The notes beneath the pieces are model-generated. The model was not told where the DNA came from, ran no database searches, and saw only the letters and a program-made list of their open reading frames with translations. A stretch of DNA of 42,315 nucleotides from Nocardiopsis quinghaiensis (GTDB lineage: Bacteria > Actinomycetota > Actinomycetes > Streptosporangiales > Streptosporangiaceae). This document shows, piece after piece, positions 1 to 7,758 of the stretch. How positions within the stretch are numbered: position 1 is the first letter of the stretch; every line of letters begins with the position of its first letter. The stretch is from NCBI RefSeq assembly GCF_008638365.1, contig NZ_ML703342.1:24342-66656 (forward strand). Reading direction: 5' to 3'. The position numbers and the translations under genes are program-made.

Positions 1-355
1 ACGTACCCCACCCCCCTCGGCCCCCGCCCAAACGCGCGGCGCGCCCCGGCGAAACCGGTGCGCGCCGCTCGTTTCGTGCGCCTCCGCGGTGGGCGCGGGT
101 GCCGAGGCCGCTGCGGTCGGAGGCGGTCCGGTCCCTTCCCGGTTCGGAGCCCGTGTTCCTCTCAGAACAGGGAAAAGCGGACCCAAAACTGCCAATTATT
201 ACTTTAAGCTATTAGCATACTACTAAGAGTTAATACAGTTGGTCTCGGGGCAGATGTACGAACGGCGCCAAGAGAACGGTTCCCTCCGGGGTCGAGGTAG
301 GGGAGCCGGCGCCATCGGTCTGGCAGATCGTCAGTCCGCCTCGAAAGGACACAGC
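1..355. other. Gene-free left edge with an AT-rich island
   Basis: No convincing gene is seen. Bases 1-180 are plain GC-rich sequence. Bases 181-240 form a striking AT-rich stretch of about 60 bases rich in TAAT, TTAA and TACT words, which lies 115-175 bases upstream of the first small secreted protein. It probably holds that gene's promoter or a regulator site; I cannot fix a -35/-10 pair with confidence. Confidence 0.5.
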
Positions 356-673
356 ATGAATCGCACGACTCTCACCCGGCTCGCCTTCGCCGCTGTCGCC
401 GTTCCGGCCCTCGCCTTCGGCGCCCCGGCCACGGCCCTGGCGGACAGCTTCTTCTCGGGTGAGGCCAACGCGGCAGGCCCCAAGGGGGCCGTGAGCTACG
501 ACGTGAAGGCGGCCGCCTTCGACGGCCACCACGGCCACCACGGCCACCACGGCCACCACGACAAGGACGACGACAACGGCCACCACGGCGGCGGCGCCTT
601 CTTCAAGCAGAGCGCCACCTGGGCGGGCCCCCACGGCGCCGGCTTCCACAGCGCCGTCAGCGGTGCGCGCTAG
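356..673 (+). CDS. Small secreted His/Gly-rich protein
   Basis: A 105-residue protein. Residues 1-29 are a Sec signal peptide (Arg near the start, Ala-rich hydrophobic core, cleavage likely after TALA). The mature part is about 76 residues and contains a Gly-His-His repeat block (about residues 57-67), then an Asp/Lys-rich patch and another GHHGGG, which looks able to bind metal. The ATG was chosen because GAAAGGA lies 7 bases upstream and the signal peptide starts there. The next gene encodes a shorter protein with the same plan but without the His block, so the two look like tandem paralogues. I do not recognise the family; a cell-surface or metal-binding role is inference only. Confidence 0.75.
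   Translation: MNRTTLTRLAFAAVAVPALAFGAPATALADSFFSGEANAAGPKGAVSYDVKAAAFDGHHGHHGHHGHHDKDDDNGHHGGGAFFKQSATWAGPHGAGFHSAVSGAR
524..586 (+). repeat. GGCCACCAC 9-bp tandem repeat (coding)
   Basis: Four perfect head-to-tail copies of GGCCACCAC occupy 524-559, and a fifth copy lies at 578-586. The unit is in frame and encodes the Gly-His-His repeat of the small secreted protein. Such a repeat can change copy number by slippage without a frameshift. Confidence 0.9.
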
Positions 674-757
674 TAGGCACCGGTTCTGCCGGACGCGGAG
701 GTCCGAGGACCGCCGCGTCCGGCGGGTGTGGCCCGACCAGTAGTCCGAGGAGGACCA

Positions 758-1006
758 ATGACCCCACGACGACGAACGCTGTTCCTGGCCGTTCTGGTGT
801 CCGGCCTGGCCCTGGGTGCGCCCTCGGTCGCGGCCGCCGACGCGAGCTTCCACGGCAGCTTCGGCGCCGCCGGCGCCGAGGGAGCCACCATGACGGTGGT
901 CCACAGCCACGCGGGAGATGACGGGAAGGTCACCTACGAGTACGTGACCTACACGGCCTCCATGAACGGCGCCACGGTGGACAGGACCACCAGCGTCGCT
1001 AGGTGA
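758..1006 (+). CDS. Small secreted protein, paralogue of the preceding gene
   Basis: An 82-residue protein with an N-terminal Sec signal (about residues 1-27, ending SVAAADA). The mature part of about 55 residues starts ASFHGSFGAAGAEGA, closely parallel to SFFSGEANAAGPKGA in the preceding gene, and both end in a short S-V-x-x-A-R-like tail (SVAR versus SGAR). It lacks the His repeat. The ATG is preceded by GAGGAGG with good spacing. It lies 84 bases after its paralogue on the same strand and is probably cotranscribed. No family recognised; likely exported and possibly wall-associated. Confidence 0.75.
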   Translation: MTPRRRTLFLAVLVSGLALGAPSVAAADASFHGSFGAAGAEGATMTVVHSHAGDDGKVTYEYVTYTASMNGATVDRTTSVAR

Positions 1007-1101
1007 GTTCACACGAGGGCGGGCGGTCTCCGGCCGTCCGCCCCTGGTGTGCGCGAAGGCGCCGCGACAGGCGGAGCCGCGCGTACGGAAGGTGGAAGGA
1101 C

Positions 1102-1671
1102 ATGCGGAACCGGTGGGTGCGAGGCCCCGTCCTCGCGGGGCTGGCGATGGCCCTGTGCTGCGCTGGTGTGACGGGGGCAGCCGACCCCGACGTGTCCGGG
1201 GACGGGTCCCCGCCGTCCGTCACCGGGCCCGGCGACGGACGGCCGACGCCCTGGACCGACGATGCGGAGCGCCAGGCCGAGCCCTGGCCCGAGGCCGAGG
1301 GCGAGGTCGTACGGCTGCTGAACGAGAAGAGGTCCCAGGCCGGGTGCTCCGCTCTCAGCACCGACCGGGTGCTCGCCGAGGCGGCCCGCGAGCACAGCCG
1401 GGCGAGGGCCGGGGGCGGGACGGCCGCCGGTGCACCGTTCCTCCAGAGCGCCTCGGCCGGTGACCGTGCCCGTGACCGGGGATACGACCGCGTCGCCGGC
1501 GAGGTCGTGGCCAGGGGCTTCGAGACGCCAGACGAGGCCGTGCGGGCCTGGACGGACCACTCCGGACACACCAGGGTGCTCATGAAGTGCTCCGCCAAGG
1601 AGATCGGAGCGGGTGTCGTGCACGACGAGGACGGCCCCTTCTGGACCCTGATCCTCGGCTACGGCTCCTGA
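1102..1671 (+). CDS. Secreted CAP/SCP-domain protein
   Basis: A 189-residue protein with a signal peptide (about residues 1-25, cleavage near TGA-AD), a Pro/Asp-rich linker and a C-terminal CAP (SCP/PR1, YkwD-like) domain. The domain shows the usual opening VVRLLNEKRSQAGC, the helix VLAEAAREHSRARA and the SGHTRVLM segment followed by IGAGV and a final aromatic strand. The usual His of the SxHM segment and the GEN motif are not recognisable, so the metal-binding cavity may be degraded. The ATG at 1102 has GGAAGGA upstream; a GTG at 1003 overlapping the previous stop would add 33 Arg-rich residues before the signal peptide and is less likely. Bacterial CAP proteins of this type are extracellular; the function here is unknown. 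Confidence 0.75.
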   Translation: MRNRWVRGPVLAGLAMALCCAGVTGAADPDVSGDGSPPSVTGPGDGRPTPWTDDAERQAEPWPEAEGEVVRLLNEKRSQAGCSALSTDRVLAEAAREHSRARAGGGTAAGAPFLQSASAGDRARDRGYDRVAGEVVARGFETPDEAVRAWTDHSGHTRVLMKCSAKEIGAGVVHDEDGPFWTLILGYGS

Positions 1672-1680
1672 ACGCGCTCC

Positions 1681-1764
1681 CCGGCGGGAAGTGCGTCCCG
1701 CACCGCCGGTGAACGCACGACGGCGTGTGACGCGCACTCGTACAGGTGCGCGCCGCACGCCGTC
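1681..1764. terminator. Pair of strong hairpins between convergent genes
   Basis: Hairpin 1: CCGGCGG (1681-1687) pairs with CCGCCGG (1703-1709), with GGGA/TCCC extending the stem inside. Hairpin 2: GACGGCGTG (1719-1727) pairs with CACGCCGTC (1756-1764), and inside it GCGCAC (1732-1737) pairs with GTGCGC (1746-1751). They sit between the converging CAP and DUF3040 genes and probably terminate both. The rest of 1672-1908 shows nothing else. Confidence 0.6.
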
Positions 1765-1908
1765 ACGTGTCAGGGCCTGTGGTACCGCCCGAAAGAGAGT
1801 CCTCGACGAACCGCGTCCCCGCGTCCCCGTGGATCCGCTCGACCGGGTCCACGGGTGACCCCCACGGGCGGCCCCGCCGCAACGGAGGTGTCCGCCGCCC
1901 GGCGGTGG

Positions 1909-2265
1909 TCAGGGTGTTCCGACCTGTTCGGTGCCGTTGGAGCCGGTGTTCGCCGGATCGGTGTCCAGAGGATGATCCCCCGGCACCGAGACGTCGGTGG
2001 TCTCCGACGTCCCGGTGGGCGTCGGCGTGGACGGTTGTGGCGCGCTCGGTGTGAGCACGAACAGCAGCACCAGCAGGCCGGACGTGACCGCGGCGATCAG
2101 AGCGCACGCCACCCACGGCCTCCAACTGGCCAGGCTGGGATCCGCCGGAGCGTCGGGATCATCGGATCCGAAGGACTCCATACGTCCGGCAAGGTCCGGC
2201 TCCTCCTCGTTGAGCTGCCGCTCGATCTCCTCGAGGATCCTTCTCTCGTGCTCTCTCAGGGACAT
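1909..2265 (-). CDS. DUF3040 single-pass membrane protein
   Basis: A 118-residue protein. The N-terminus MSLREHERRILEEIERQL is the hallmark of the DUF3040 family, which is common in Actinobacteria. An acidic region follows, then one membrane segment at about residues 49-72, then a Thr/Pro-rich tail. The ATG is preceded by GAGGAGGGT. A good -10 (TATAGA, minus strand 2318-2313) lies about 50 bases upstream, so the gene likely has its own promoter separate from the modABC operon that ends at 2468. The molecular role of DUF3040 proteins is not known. Confidence 0.85.
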   Translation of the reverse strand: MSLREHERRILEEIERQLNEEEPDLAGRMESFGSDDPDAPADPSLASWRPWVACALIAAVTSGLLVLLFVLTPSAPQPSTPTPTGTSETTDVSVPGDHPLDTDPANTGSNGTEQVGTP

Positions 2266-2337
2266 GGCACCCTCCTCAGCCGCTCAGGGGAAGGACTGTT
2301 CGTCGCCAGGTTTCTATAGTCTCCCCCGCGTAAGCGT

Positions 2338-2385
2338 GAGATATCCAGATGCACACAGGTTTTCCAGTATTGGTTTTGATATCTC
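2338..2385. promoter_or_regulatory. 8-bp inverted repeat in an AT-rich gap
   Basis: GAGATATC (2338-2345) and GATATCTC (2378-2385) are perfect reverse complements separated by 32 bases in an AT-rich stretch (about 2310-2415) between modC and the DUF3040 gene. The left arm falls at the expected -35 region of the DUF3040 promoter (-10 TATAGA at 2318-2313, minus strand). It may be a paired operator; no regulator is known. Confidence 0.35.
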
Positions 2386-2467
2386 CCACTGGGTAGACCT
2401 ATGTACTTTTTACTGACAAAGGCGATGGCATCGGGGCGCGGACCGTGTGTCACGGACGCTGTCGGGG

Positions 2468-3586
2468 TCAGCCCGGATAGCACTCGACCTCGGCGGCCTT
2501 GACCCCCGCCCACACCTCGTCCCCCCGGGTCAGGCCCAGTTCGGCCAGGGCCGCCGGACTGATGTCGGCGGCCAGGGACGGCCGACCCGCCAGGTGCACC
2601 CGCACCTGGTCTCCGAAGCGCTCGATCCCCTCCACCCTCAGCCGCCACACGTTGCGCGGGCTGCCGTGCGGACGCCGCGGATACAGGGCCACGGCGCGCG
2701 GCGGGAAGGCCACCAGGGCGGGGCCGTGGTGGGCCTCGTGCGCCTCCACCCGGGCGGGCCCGCCGGAGCCCCCGGGGCCACCGTTCCCGGCGGCCTCCAG
2801 GGTGACGGTGGTGCCCTCAGCCGTGCCCCGGAACAGGTTCAGCCCCACCAGCCGCGCGACGTAGGCGGTGCGGGGGCGACGCGCCACCTCGGCGGGCGGC
2901 CCCTGCTGGACCGTCCTGCCGCTCTCGATGACCGCGACCCGGTCGGCGAGCACCATGGCGTCGAGCGGGTCGTGGGTGACCAGCACCGTGGCACCGTCGA
3001 ACTCCTCCAGCAGGTGGCGCAGCCGGGCACGCACGTCGATGCGGGTACTGGCGTCCAGAGCGGCCATGGGCTCGTCCAACAGCAGCAGGCGCGGGCGCAC
3101 GGCCAGGGCGCGGGCCAGTGCCACCCGCTGGGCCTGGCCGCCGGAGAGTCCGCGCGGCCGGGAGCGGACGTGCTCGGACAGGCCCATGTGCGCGAGCAGC
3201 CCGGCTGCGCGTTCGCGGGCCCGGGGCCGGGACAGGCCCTGGCAGCGCGGGCCGAAGGCGACGTTGTCCAGGGCGCTCATGTGCGGGAAGAGCAGGTAGT
3301 CCTGGAAGACCATGCCGATGGGGCGGCGCTCCACGGGAGTGGCGGTCTCGTCGCGGCCGTCCACACGCACGTGGCCGTCGGTGAGGGGCACCAGTCCGGC
3401 CAGGGCGCGCAGGGCCGAGGACTTGCCCGCGCCGTTGGGCCCCAGCAGGGCGAGGATCTCACCGGGCCGGGCCCGCAGTTCCACGTCCAGGTTGAAGTCG
3501 CCCCGGTCCAGGCACAGCCGTGCGTCGAGTGCGGGCTCGGGGGCGGCGGGGAGCTCGTCGGTCGGCGCCATCAGGCGTTCGTCCAT
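2468..3586 (-). CDS. modC: Molybdate ABC transporter ATP-binding protein ModC
   Basis: About 372 residues. Walker A GPNGAGKS (49-56), Q-loop VFQDY, signature LSGGQ (147-151), Walker B LLLLDEP (167-173) and the switch His205 are all present. The C-terminus (about 310-372) is a TOBE/Mop-like domain, typical of ModC. It powers molybdate uptake with ModA and ModB. Two starts are possible: ATG at 3586 (GAGAGAG just before it) or ATG at 3571, which overlaps the modB stop as TGATG; they differ by five residues. It is the last gene of the operon. The first half has Pro/Ala-rich N-terminal residues before the ATPase fold. Confidence 0.92.
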   Translation of the reverse strand: MDERLMAPTDELPAAPEPALDARLCLDRGDFNLDVELRARPGEILALLGPNGAGKSSALRALAGLVPLTDGHVRVDGRDETATPVERRPIGMVFQDYLLFPHMSALDNVAFGPRCQGLSRPRARERAAGLLAHMGLSEHVRSRPRGLSGGQAQRVALARALAVRPRLLLLDEPMAALDASTRIDVRARLRHLLEEFDGATVLVTHDPLDAMVLADRVAVIESGRTVQQGPPAEVARRPRTAYVARLVGLNLFRGTAEGTTVTLEAAGNGGPGGSGGPARVEAHEAHHGPALVAFPPRAVALYPRRPHGSPRNVWRLRVEGIERFGDQVRVHLAGRPSLAADISPAALAELGLTRGDEVWAGVKAAEVECYPG

Positions 3587-4407
3587 CTCTCTCGCAGGGT
3601 GGCCAGGACGGCCAGGCAGACCAGCAGCAGGACCAGGCTGAGCACGATGGCGGCCTCGGGGTCGTGCTGCATGGCCACGTACACGGCCAGCGGCATGGTC
3701 TGCGTGGTGCCGGGGAAGTTCCCGGCGAAGGTGATGGTGGCGCCGAACTCGCCCAGGGCACGCGCCCAGCACAGGACCGCGCCCGCGCCGATGCCCGGCA
3801 GCACCAGGGGCAGGGTGACGCGGACGAAGACGGTGACCCGGCTGGCGCCCAGGGTGGCGGCGGCCTCCTCGTAGCGGCGGTCCGCCCCGCGCAGCGCGCC
3901 CTCCACGCTGATCACGAGGAACGGCATGGCGACGAACATCTGGGCGAGGACGACGGCGGCCGGGGTGAAGGGGAGGGTGACCCCGAACCAGGCGTCCAGG
4001 TACCGGCCCAGGAGCCCGTTGCGGCCCAGGACCAGGAGCAGCGCCACACCGCCGACCACGGGCGGGATCACCAGGGGAACGGTGACCAGGGCGCGCACGA
4101 GGCGGCGTCCGGGGAAGTCGGTGCGGGCCAGCAGCCAGGCCAGCGGCACCCCCAGCAGCAGGGAGAGGAGGGTGGCCGCGGTGGCGGTGGACAGCGACAG
4201 CCACAGGGCCGCCAGCACCTCGGGCTCGGTGACGCGGCTGCCCATGGTGGACCAGGGCGCGCGCACCAGCAGGCCGGCCAGGGGCAGGACGAGGAAGGCG
4301 GCTCCGGCGAGCGCGGGCAGGACCAGGATCCAGGGCGGGCGTCCGGGACGTGCCCGCAGCGCCCGCCCACGCCTCGGAGCGGGGACTGGTGTGTGCTCAG
4401 GCGTCAC
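3571..4407 (-). CDS. modB: Molybdate ABC transporter permease ModB
   Basis: A 278-residue inner-membrane permease with about six hydrophobic segments, the first at about residues 26-48. The EAA loop that docks on the ATPase is visible at about 180-200 (EEAAATLGASR then a LPLVLPGI end). Family usual length is 220-280. The GTG start at 4407 overlaps the modA stop by four bases (GTGA), which argues for translational coupling. Order modA-modB-modC and a Mop-domain gene in front make molybdate (or tungstate) the likely substrate. Confidence 0.92.
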   Translation of the reverse strand: MTPEHTPVPAPRRGRALRARPGRPPWILVLPALAGAAFLVLPLAGLLVRAPWSTMGSRVTEPEVLAALWLSLSTATAATLLSLLLGVPLAWLLARTDFPGRRLVRALVTVPLVIPPVVGGVALLLVLGRNGLLGRYLDAWFGVTLPFTPAAVVLAQMFVAMPFLVISVEGALRGADRRYEEAAATLGASRVTVFVRVTLPLVLPGIGAGAVLCWARALGEFGATITFAGNFPGTTQTMPLAVYVAMQHDPEAAIVLSLVLLLVCLAVLATLRERWTNA

Positions 4408-5222
4408 GGTACTTCGAACCCCGCGGCGTCGAGGGCCTCCGCGCCCGTCCCGGAGCGGACCAGCTCCACCCACTCGGCGGCGAGCCCGGCGTCGGAGGCG
4501 GAGGACACGACCCCGATGGGGTAGTCGTTGACCGCCGCGTCGGCCTCGGCGAACCCGACGCCCTCGACCCGCTCCCCCGCGGAGACGACGTCGGTGGCGT
4601 AGACGAGCCCGGCGTCGACCTCGCCGAGCTCGACCTTCGTCAGGACCGCCCGCACGTCCTCCTCGTAGGTGTCGGGGGTGACCTCCAGCCCGGCCTCCTC
4701 CAGGACCGCGTCGGTGGCCGCGCCGCAGGGGACCTCCTCGGCGCAGAACGCGACGGTGGCGTCCTCACCGGTGAGGTCGGCCAGCTTTCGGACCCCGGCG
4801 GGGTTGCCCGGGGGAACGGCGATACGCAGGGTGTTGGTGGCGAAGACGGCGCCCCGCCCGCCGTGCCCCGCGGCCCAGTCGGCGTCCAGCCCCTCCCCCT
4901 CCACGACACGGCCCATGGTGGCGGTGTCGGCGGCGGCGAAGACGTCGGCGGGGGCACCGGAGTTGATCTGGACGGCCAGGTCGCTGCTGCCCGCGAAGTT
5001 GAGGACCACCTCGGTCCGCGGGTGCCGGTCCTCGAACTCCTCCGCGAGGCCGGTGAAGACGTCGGTGAGGGAGGCGGCGGCGAAGACGTTGAGCCGGCCG
5101 CCTCCCCCCGTGGCGCCGGTGTCCCCGGGGGAGCAGGCGGTGAGGGCGCTGAGGGCGAGGGCGCTCGCGGTCAGGGCACGGGACAGGACGTGCGGGAGGT
5201 GCCGGGGAGCACGGTCAGGCAT
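4404..5222 (-). CDS. modA: Molybdate-binding lipoprotein ModA
   Basis: A 272-residue periplasmic-type binding protein. The signal peptide ends in a lipobox with Cys30 (ALTAC), so it should be lipid-anchored outside the membrane. The mature start RLNVFAAASLTDVF and the segments NFAGSSDLAVQI, GAPADVFAAAD and DAGLVYATDV are classical ModA oxyanion-binding family motifs. It overlaps the upstream Mop-domain gene by eight bases and modB by four. It captures molybdate for ModBC. Confidence 0.94.
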   Translation of the reverse strand: MPDRAPRHLPHVLSRALTASALALSALTACSPGDTGATGGGGRLNVFAAASLTDVFTGLAEEFEDRHPRTEVVLNFAGSSDLAVQINSGAPADVFAAADTATMGRVVEGEGLDADWAAGHGGRGAVFATNTLRIAVPPGNPAGVRKLADLTGEDATVAFCAEEVPCGAATDAVLEEAGLEVTPDTYEEDVRAVLTKVELGEVDAGLVYATDVVSAGERVEGVGFAEADAAVNDYPIGVVSSASDAGLAAEWVELVRSGTGAEALDAAGFEVP

Positions 5223-5616
5223 GGTGTCCTCCGGTGGTCTCCACGACCACGTTGGTGGACTTGACCACGGCCGTGGCGACGGTGCCCACCTCCAGGCCGA
5301 GTTCGTCGGCGGCCTCGCGGCTCATCAGGGAGACCACCCGGTGGGGTCCGGCCTGGATCTCCACGCTGGCCATCACCCGGTCGCGGACGACGTCGGTGAC
5401 CAGTCCGCGGAAGCGGTTGCGGGCCGAGGACAGGTGGCGTGCCGGGTCATCGTCGGCTCCGGCGCGCATGAAGGCGGCGAGCTCGGCGCCGTCGACCCGG
5501 CGCCGACCGGAGGCGTCGCGGGCGGCGGGCAGACGGCCGGAGTCGACCCATCGGCGGACGGTGTCGGCGCTGACCCCGAGCAGGGTGGCGGCCTCACGGA
5601 TCTGGAAGGTCGGCAT
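5215..5616 (-). CDS. Helix-turn-helix/Mop-domain molybdate-responsive regulator or molybdate-binding protein
   Basis: A 133-residue protein. Residues 1-55 are an excisionase/MerR-like DNA-binding domain (IREAATLLGVSADTVRRWV, then GRLPAARDASGRRRV). Residues 64-130 are a single Mop/TOBE domain that starts SARNRFRGLV and includes SREAADELGL and AVVKSTNVVVE; Mop domains bind molybdate. It differs from Gram-negative ModE, which carries two Mop domains after a winged helix. As first gene of the mod operon it probably senses molybdate and controls its own operon. No Shine-Dalgarno is visible; a -10-like TAGGTT (5628-5623, minus strand) six bases before the ATG suggests a leaderless message. Confidence 0.85.
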   Translation of the reverse strand: MPTFQIREAATLLGVSADTVRRWVDSGRLPAARDASGRRRVDGAELAAFMRAGADDDPARHLSSARNRFRGLVTDVVRDRVMASVEIQAGPHRVVSLMSREAADELGLEVGTVATAVVKSTNVVVETTGGHHA

Positions 5617-5622
5617 GGGGCC

Positions 5623-5671
5623 AACCTATCCTCGCATCTGCTGACGCAGAAGAACATTTTCGCCAGCAGAT
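5623..5671 (-). promoter_or_regulatory. Candidate promoter and operator of the mod operon
   Basis: A -10-like TAGGTT lies at 5628-5623 (minus strand). TCTGC-TGAC-GCAGA (5637-5650) is a perfect inverted repeat covering the spacer/-35 area. A wider perfect repeat, ATCTGCTG (5636-5643) with CAGCAGAT (5664-5671), shares its left arm. The placement suits autorepression by the HTH-Mop protein; that link is inference. Confidence 0.5.
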
Positions 5672-5700
5672 CAGAGCTTTTTCGCACACGATTCTGGATT

Positions 5701-5724
5701 ATGCGACATTGCCACATTGCGACA
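5701..5724. repeat. Three 7-8 bp direct repeats upstream of the mod operon
   Basis: ATGCGAC (5701-5707), ATTGCCAC (5708-5715) and ATTGCGAC (5716-5723) are consecutive near-copies about 85-108 bases upstream of the first mod gene. They may be an activator array or chance. Nothing else is seen in 5725-5831 except weak GC-rich hairpin potential. Confidence 0.35.
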
Positions 5725-5831
5725 GAGCACGGTCCCGTCGGACGGGTTCCGGCCTCCGCAAGCGAGCGGTCCCCGCCCGACGACCGTCCTCCGCCGGAGG
5801 GAGCCCGCCGTCCACCGCGGACTCCCCGGAA

Positions 5832-7439
5832 TCAGCCGCGCACGTCGGCGACCTCGCCGACCGGCCCCTCGGCCCGGTAGTCGTCCAGGGCGGTGACCAC
5901 GTACCCGGCGCCGTCCTCCAGCGGTGCGGTGTCGGTCAGCGCGGTACGCCCGGTGACGCCCACGAGGTGCTCCGCGGCCACGGCCTCGCAGCGCGCCTCC
6001 TCGGAACCGACCCCGGCCGTGTCGGCGGGCAGCCGGTAGACGGCGTAGAAGCGGGCGCCGTCGACGGCCTCCCACTCGACGTCGACGCGCTCGTCCCCGG
6101 CCCGGGCGGTGACGCCCCCGACCGCGCCGACCAGCGGTCCCTGGCCCTCGGATGCGTCGGAGCGCGGCGGCAGCGCGGGACGCGCGTAGTGGGCCCCGGC
6201 CAGCACGGCGTAGGCGTCGGCTGCCTGCTCGCGCAGGCTCCTGATGGAGAAGTAGACGTCGCCGTCGACCCCGGCCAGCTCGCCGGAGTAGTCGAGCTGG
6301 GTGCTGAGCGCGTCCTCACCGCGCCAGCCGTCCTCGCCCACCCGGTAGGCCGCCTGGCCGATGTACAGGTCCACGCCCGTACCCTCGACCTCCTGGGACC
6401 ACCAGTCGGCCATGGCCTCGTAGTCGGCGGTCTCGAAGCCCCGCTTCCAGTACAGCTGCGGCGCGACGTAGTCGACCGTGCCCTCACGGATCCAGGCGCG
6501 GGTGTCGGCGTACTGGGCGTCGTAGGACTGGAGGCCCGCGCTGGACGAGCCGCTGGGATCGGTGGAGTCGTTGCGCCAGATGCCGAACGGCGAGATCCCG
6601 AAGCTCACCCACGGCTTGGCCCGCTCGATGCCCTCGTGGACGTCGGCGATGAGCCGGTCGACGTTGTCGCGGCGCCAGTCGCCCCGGTCGTCGAAGCCCC
6701 CGCCGTGCTCCTCCCAGGAAGCGTCGTCGTCGAACTCCTCGCCGCCCTTGGGATAGGGGTAGAAGAAGTCGTCGAAGTGCACACCGTCGACGTCGTAGCG
6801 CTCCACCACGTCCATGATGACCCCGACCACCCACGCGCGGACCTCGGGCTCTCCGGGATCGAGGTAGGCCTCGTCCCCGTAGTCGACCAGCCATTCGGGG
6901 TTCTGCCTGGCCGGGTGCTCCTCGACCAGGTTCTCCACGTCGGGGTCCTGGAACCCGACCCGGTAGGGGTTGAACCAGGCGTGCAGTTCCAGCCCCCGCT
7001 CGTGCGCCTCGGCCACGGCGTACTCCAGCGGGTCGTAGCCGGGGTCGCCGCCCTGCTCACCGGTGAGGTAGCGCGCCCACGGCTCCAGCTCCGAGGCGTA
7101 CACCGCGTCGGCCGTGGGACGCACGTGCAGGAAGACGGCGTTGAGGCCCATGCCGGCGGCGGCGTCGAGGTAGGAGTCGAGTTCGGCCCTCTGCTCCTCG
7201 GCGGACAGGCCCGGCTCGGAGGGCCAGTCGATGTTGCGGACCGTGGTCAGCCATGCTCCGCGCATCCGGCGCTCGTTCCCGTCGTTTCCGCACGGGGCGG
7301 CCGCACCGGCCTGGTCTGGGGACTCCGCACCGGCACCCCACGGGGTGCATCCCGACAGCAGGACGGCGGTCGCGGCGGCCGTCGCCGCCCACCGGAGCGC
7401 GGCGCGCGTCGGGGGCGTGGCACGTGCCACTGGGGCCAT
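5832..7439 (-). CDS. GHL10-type glycoside hydrolase lipoprotein (YddW-like)
   Basis: A 535-residue protein. The signal peptide ends LLSGC with lipobox Cys31, so it should be a surface lipoprotein. The core (about 58-370) starts RMRGAWLTTVRNIDWPSEPG and carries FLHVRPTADAVY, LHAWFNPYRV, YDVDGVHFDDFFYPY and YVAPQLYWKRG, which are the signatures of the GHL10/DUF187 (YddW/YngK) TIM-barrel family. The last about 100 residues resemble a fibronectin-type-III domain. Family members are thought to act on peptidoglycan or related glycans; the substrate here is unknown. It stands alone on its strand, divergent from the isochorismate synthase gene. Confidence 0.88.
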   Translation of the reverse strand: MAPVARATPPTRAALRWAATAAATAVLLSGCTPWGAGAESPDQAGAAAPCGNDGNERRMRGAWLTTVRNIDWPSEPGLSAEEQRAELDSYLDAAAGMGLNAVFLHVRPTADAVYASELEPWARYLTGEQGGDPGYDPLEYAVAEAHERGLELHAWFNPYRVGFQDPDVENLVEEHPARQNPEWLVDYGDEAYLDPGEPEVRAWVVGVIMDVVERYDVDGVHFDDFFYPYPKGGEEFDDDASWEEHGGGFDDRGDWRRDNVDRLIADVHEGIERAKPWVSFGISPFGIWRNDSTDPSGSSSAGLQSYDAQYADTRAWIREGTVDYVAPQLYWKRGFETADYEAMADWWSQEVEGTGVDLYIGQAAYRVGEDGWRGEDALSTQLDYSGELAGVDGDVYFSIRSLREQAADAYAVLAGAHYARPALPPRSDASEGQGPLVGAVGGVTARAGDERVDVEWEAVDGARFYAVYRLPADTAGVGSEEARCEAVAAEHLVGVTGRTALTDTAPLEDGAGYVVTALDDYRAEGPVGEVADVRG

Positions 7440-7758
7440 GGGGCAGATCTCCTCCGGGGTCGTCGCACGACGCCGTCACCGTGGCGTCGCGCCGCGCACC
7501 AGAATAAGCCAGAACGTCAATTTTCAGACACGATTCAGCCAACCCGTGGACGGCCTCGCGCACTTCGGTTCCGGGAGCATCCCCACCGGTCGGCGTCGCG
7601 TCCGCCCGAAGGGCCACGAGAGGCCGCCTCTCCCCGGAAAACGGCAGGGAGTCCGTTTCCCGCACAACTCCGGCACGGAGGCACAGGGCGCGGCGCACCG
7701 CCGACGCCTCGACGGATCCGGACACACCGTCACAGACGAGGTTCTAGACTCGGGGACC
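7440..7758. other. Divergent intergenic region
   Basis: This 319-base gap separates two divergent genes and must hold both promoters. Bases 7500-7545 are AT-richer and contain TTGACG on the minus strand, a possible -35 for the glycosidase gene. TAGACT at 7745-7750 is a good -10 for the plus-strand gene, only eight bases before its GTG. No gene, repeat or other element is seen. Confidence 0.5.

Noticed and set aside
524..586. GGCCACCAC repeats as a CRISPR-like array
   Set aside because: Units are contiguous 9-mers without spacers, in frame in a coding sequence.
1003..1101. GTG at 1003 as the start of the CAP-domain gene
   Set aside because: It would put 33 Arg-rich residues before a clear signal peptide; ATG 1102 has a good ribosome site.
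2447..3874. 475-codon plus-strand frame opposite modC/modB
   Set aside because: Antisense shadow; modC and modB have full family motifs.
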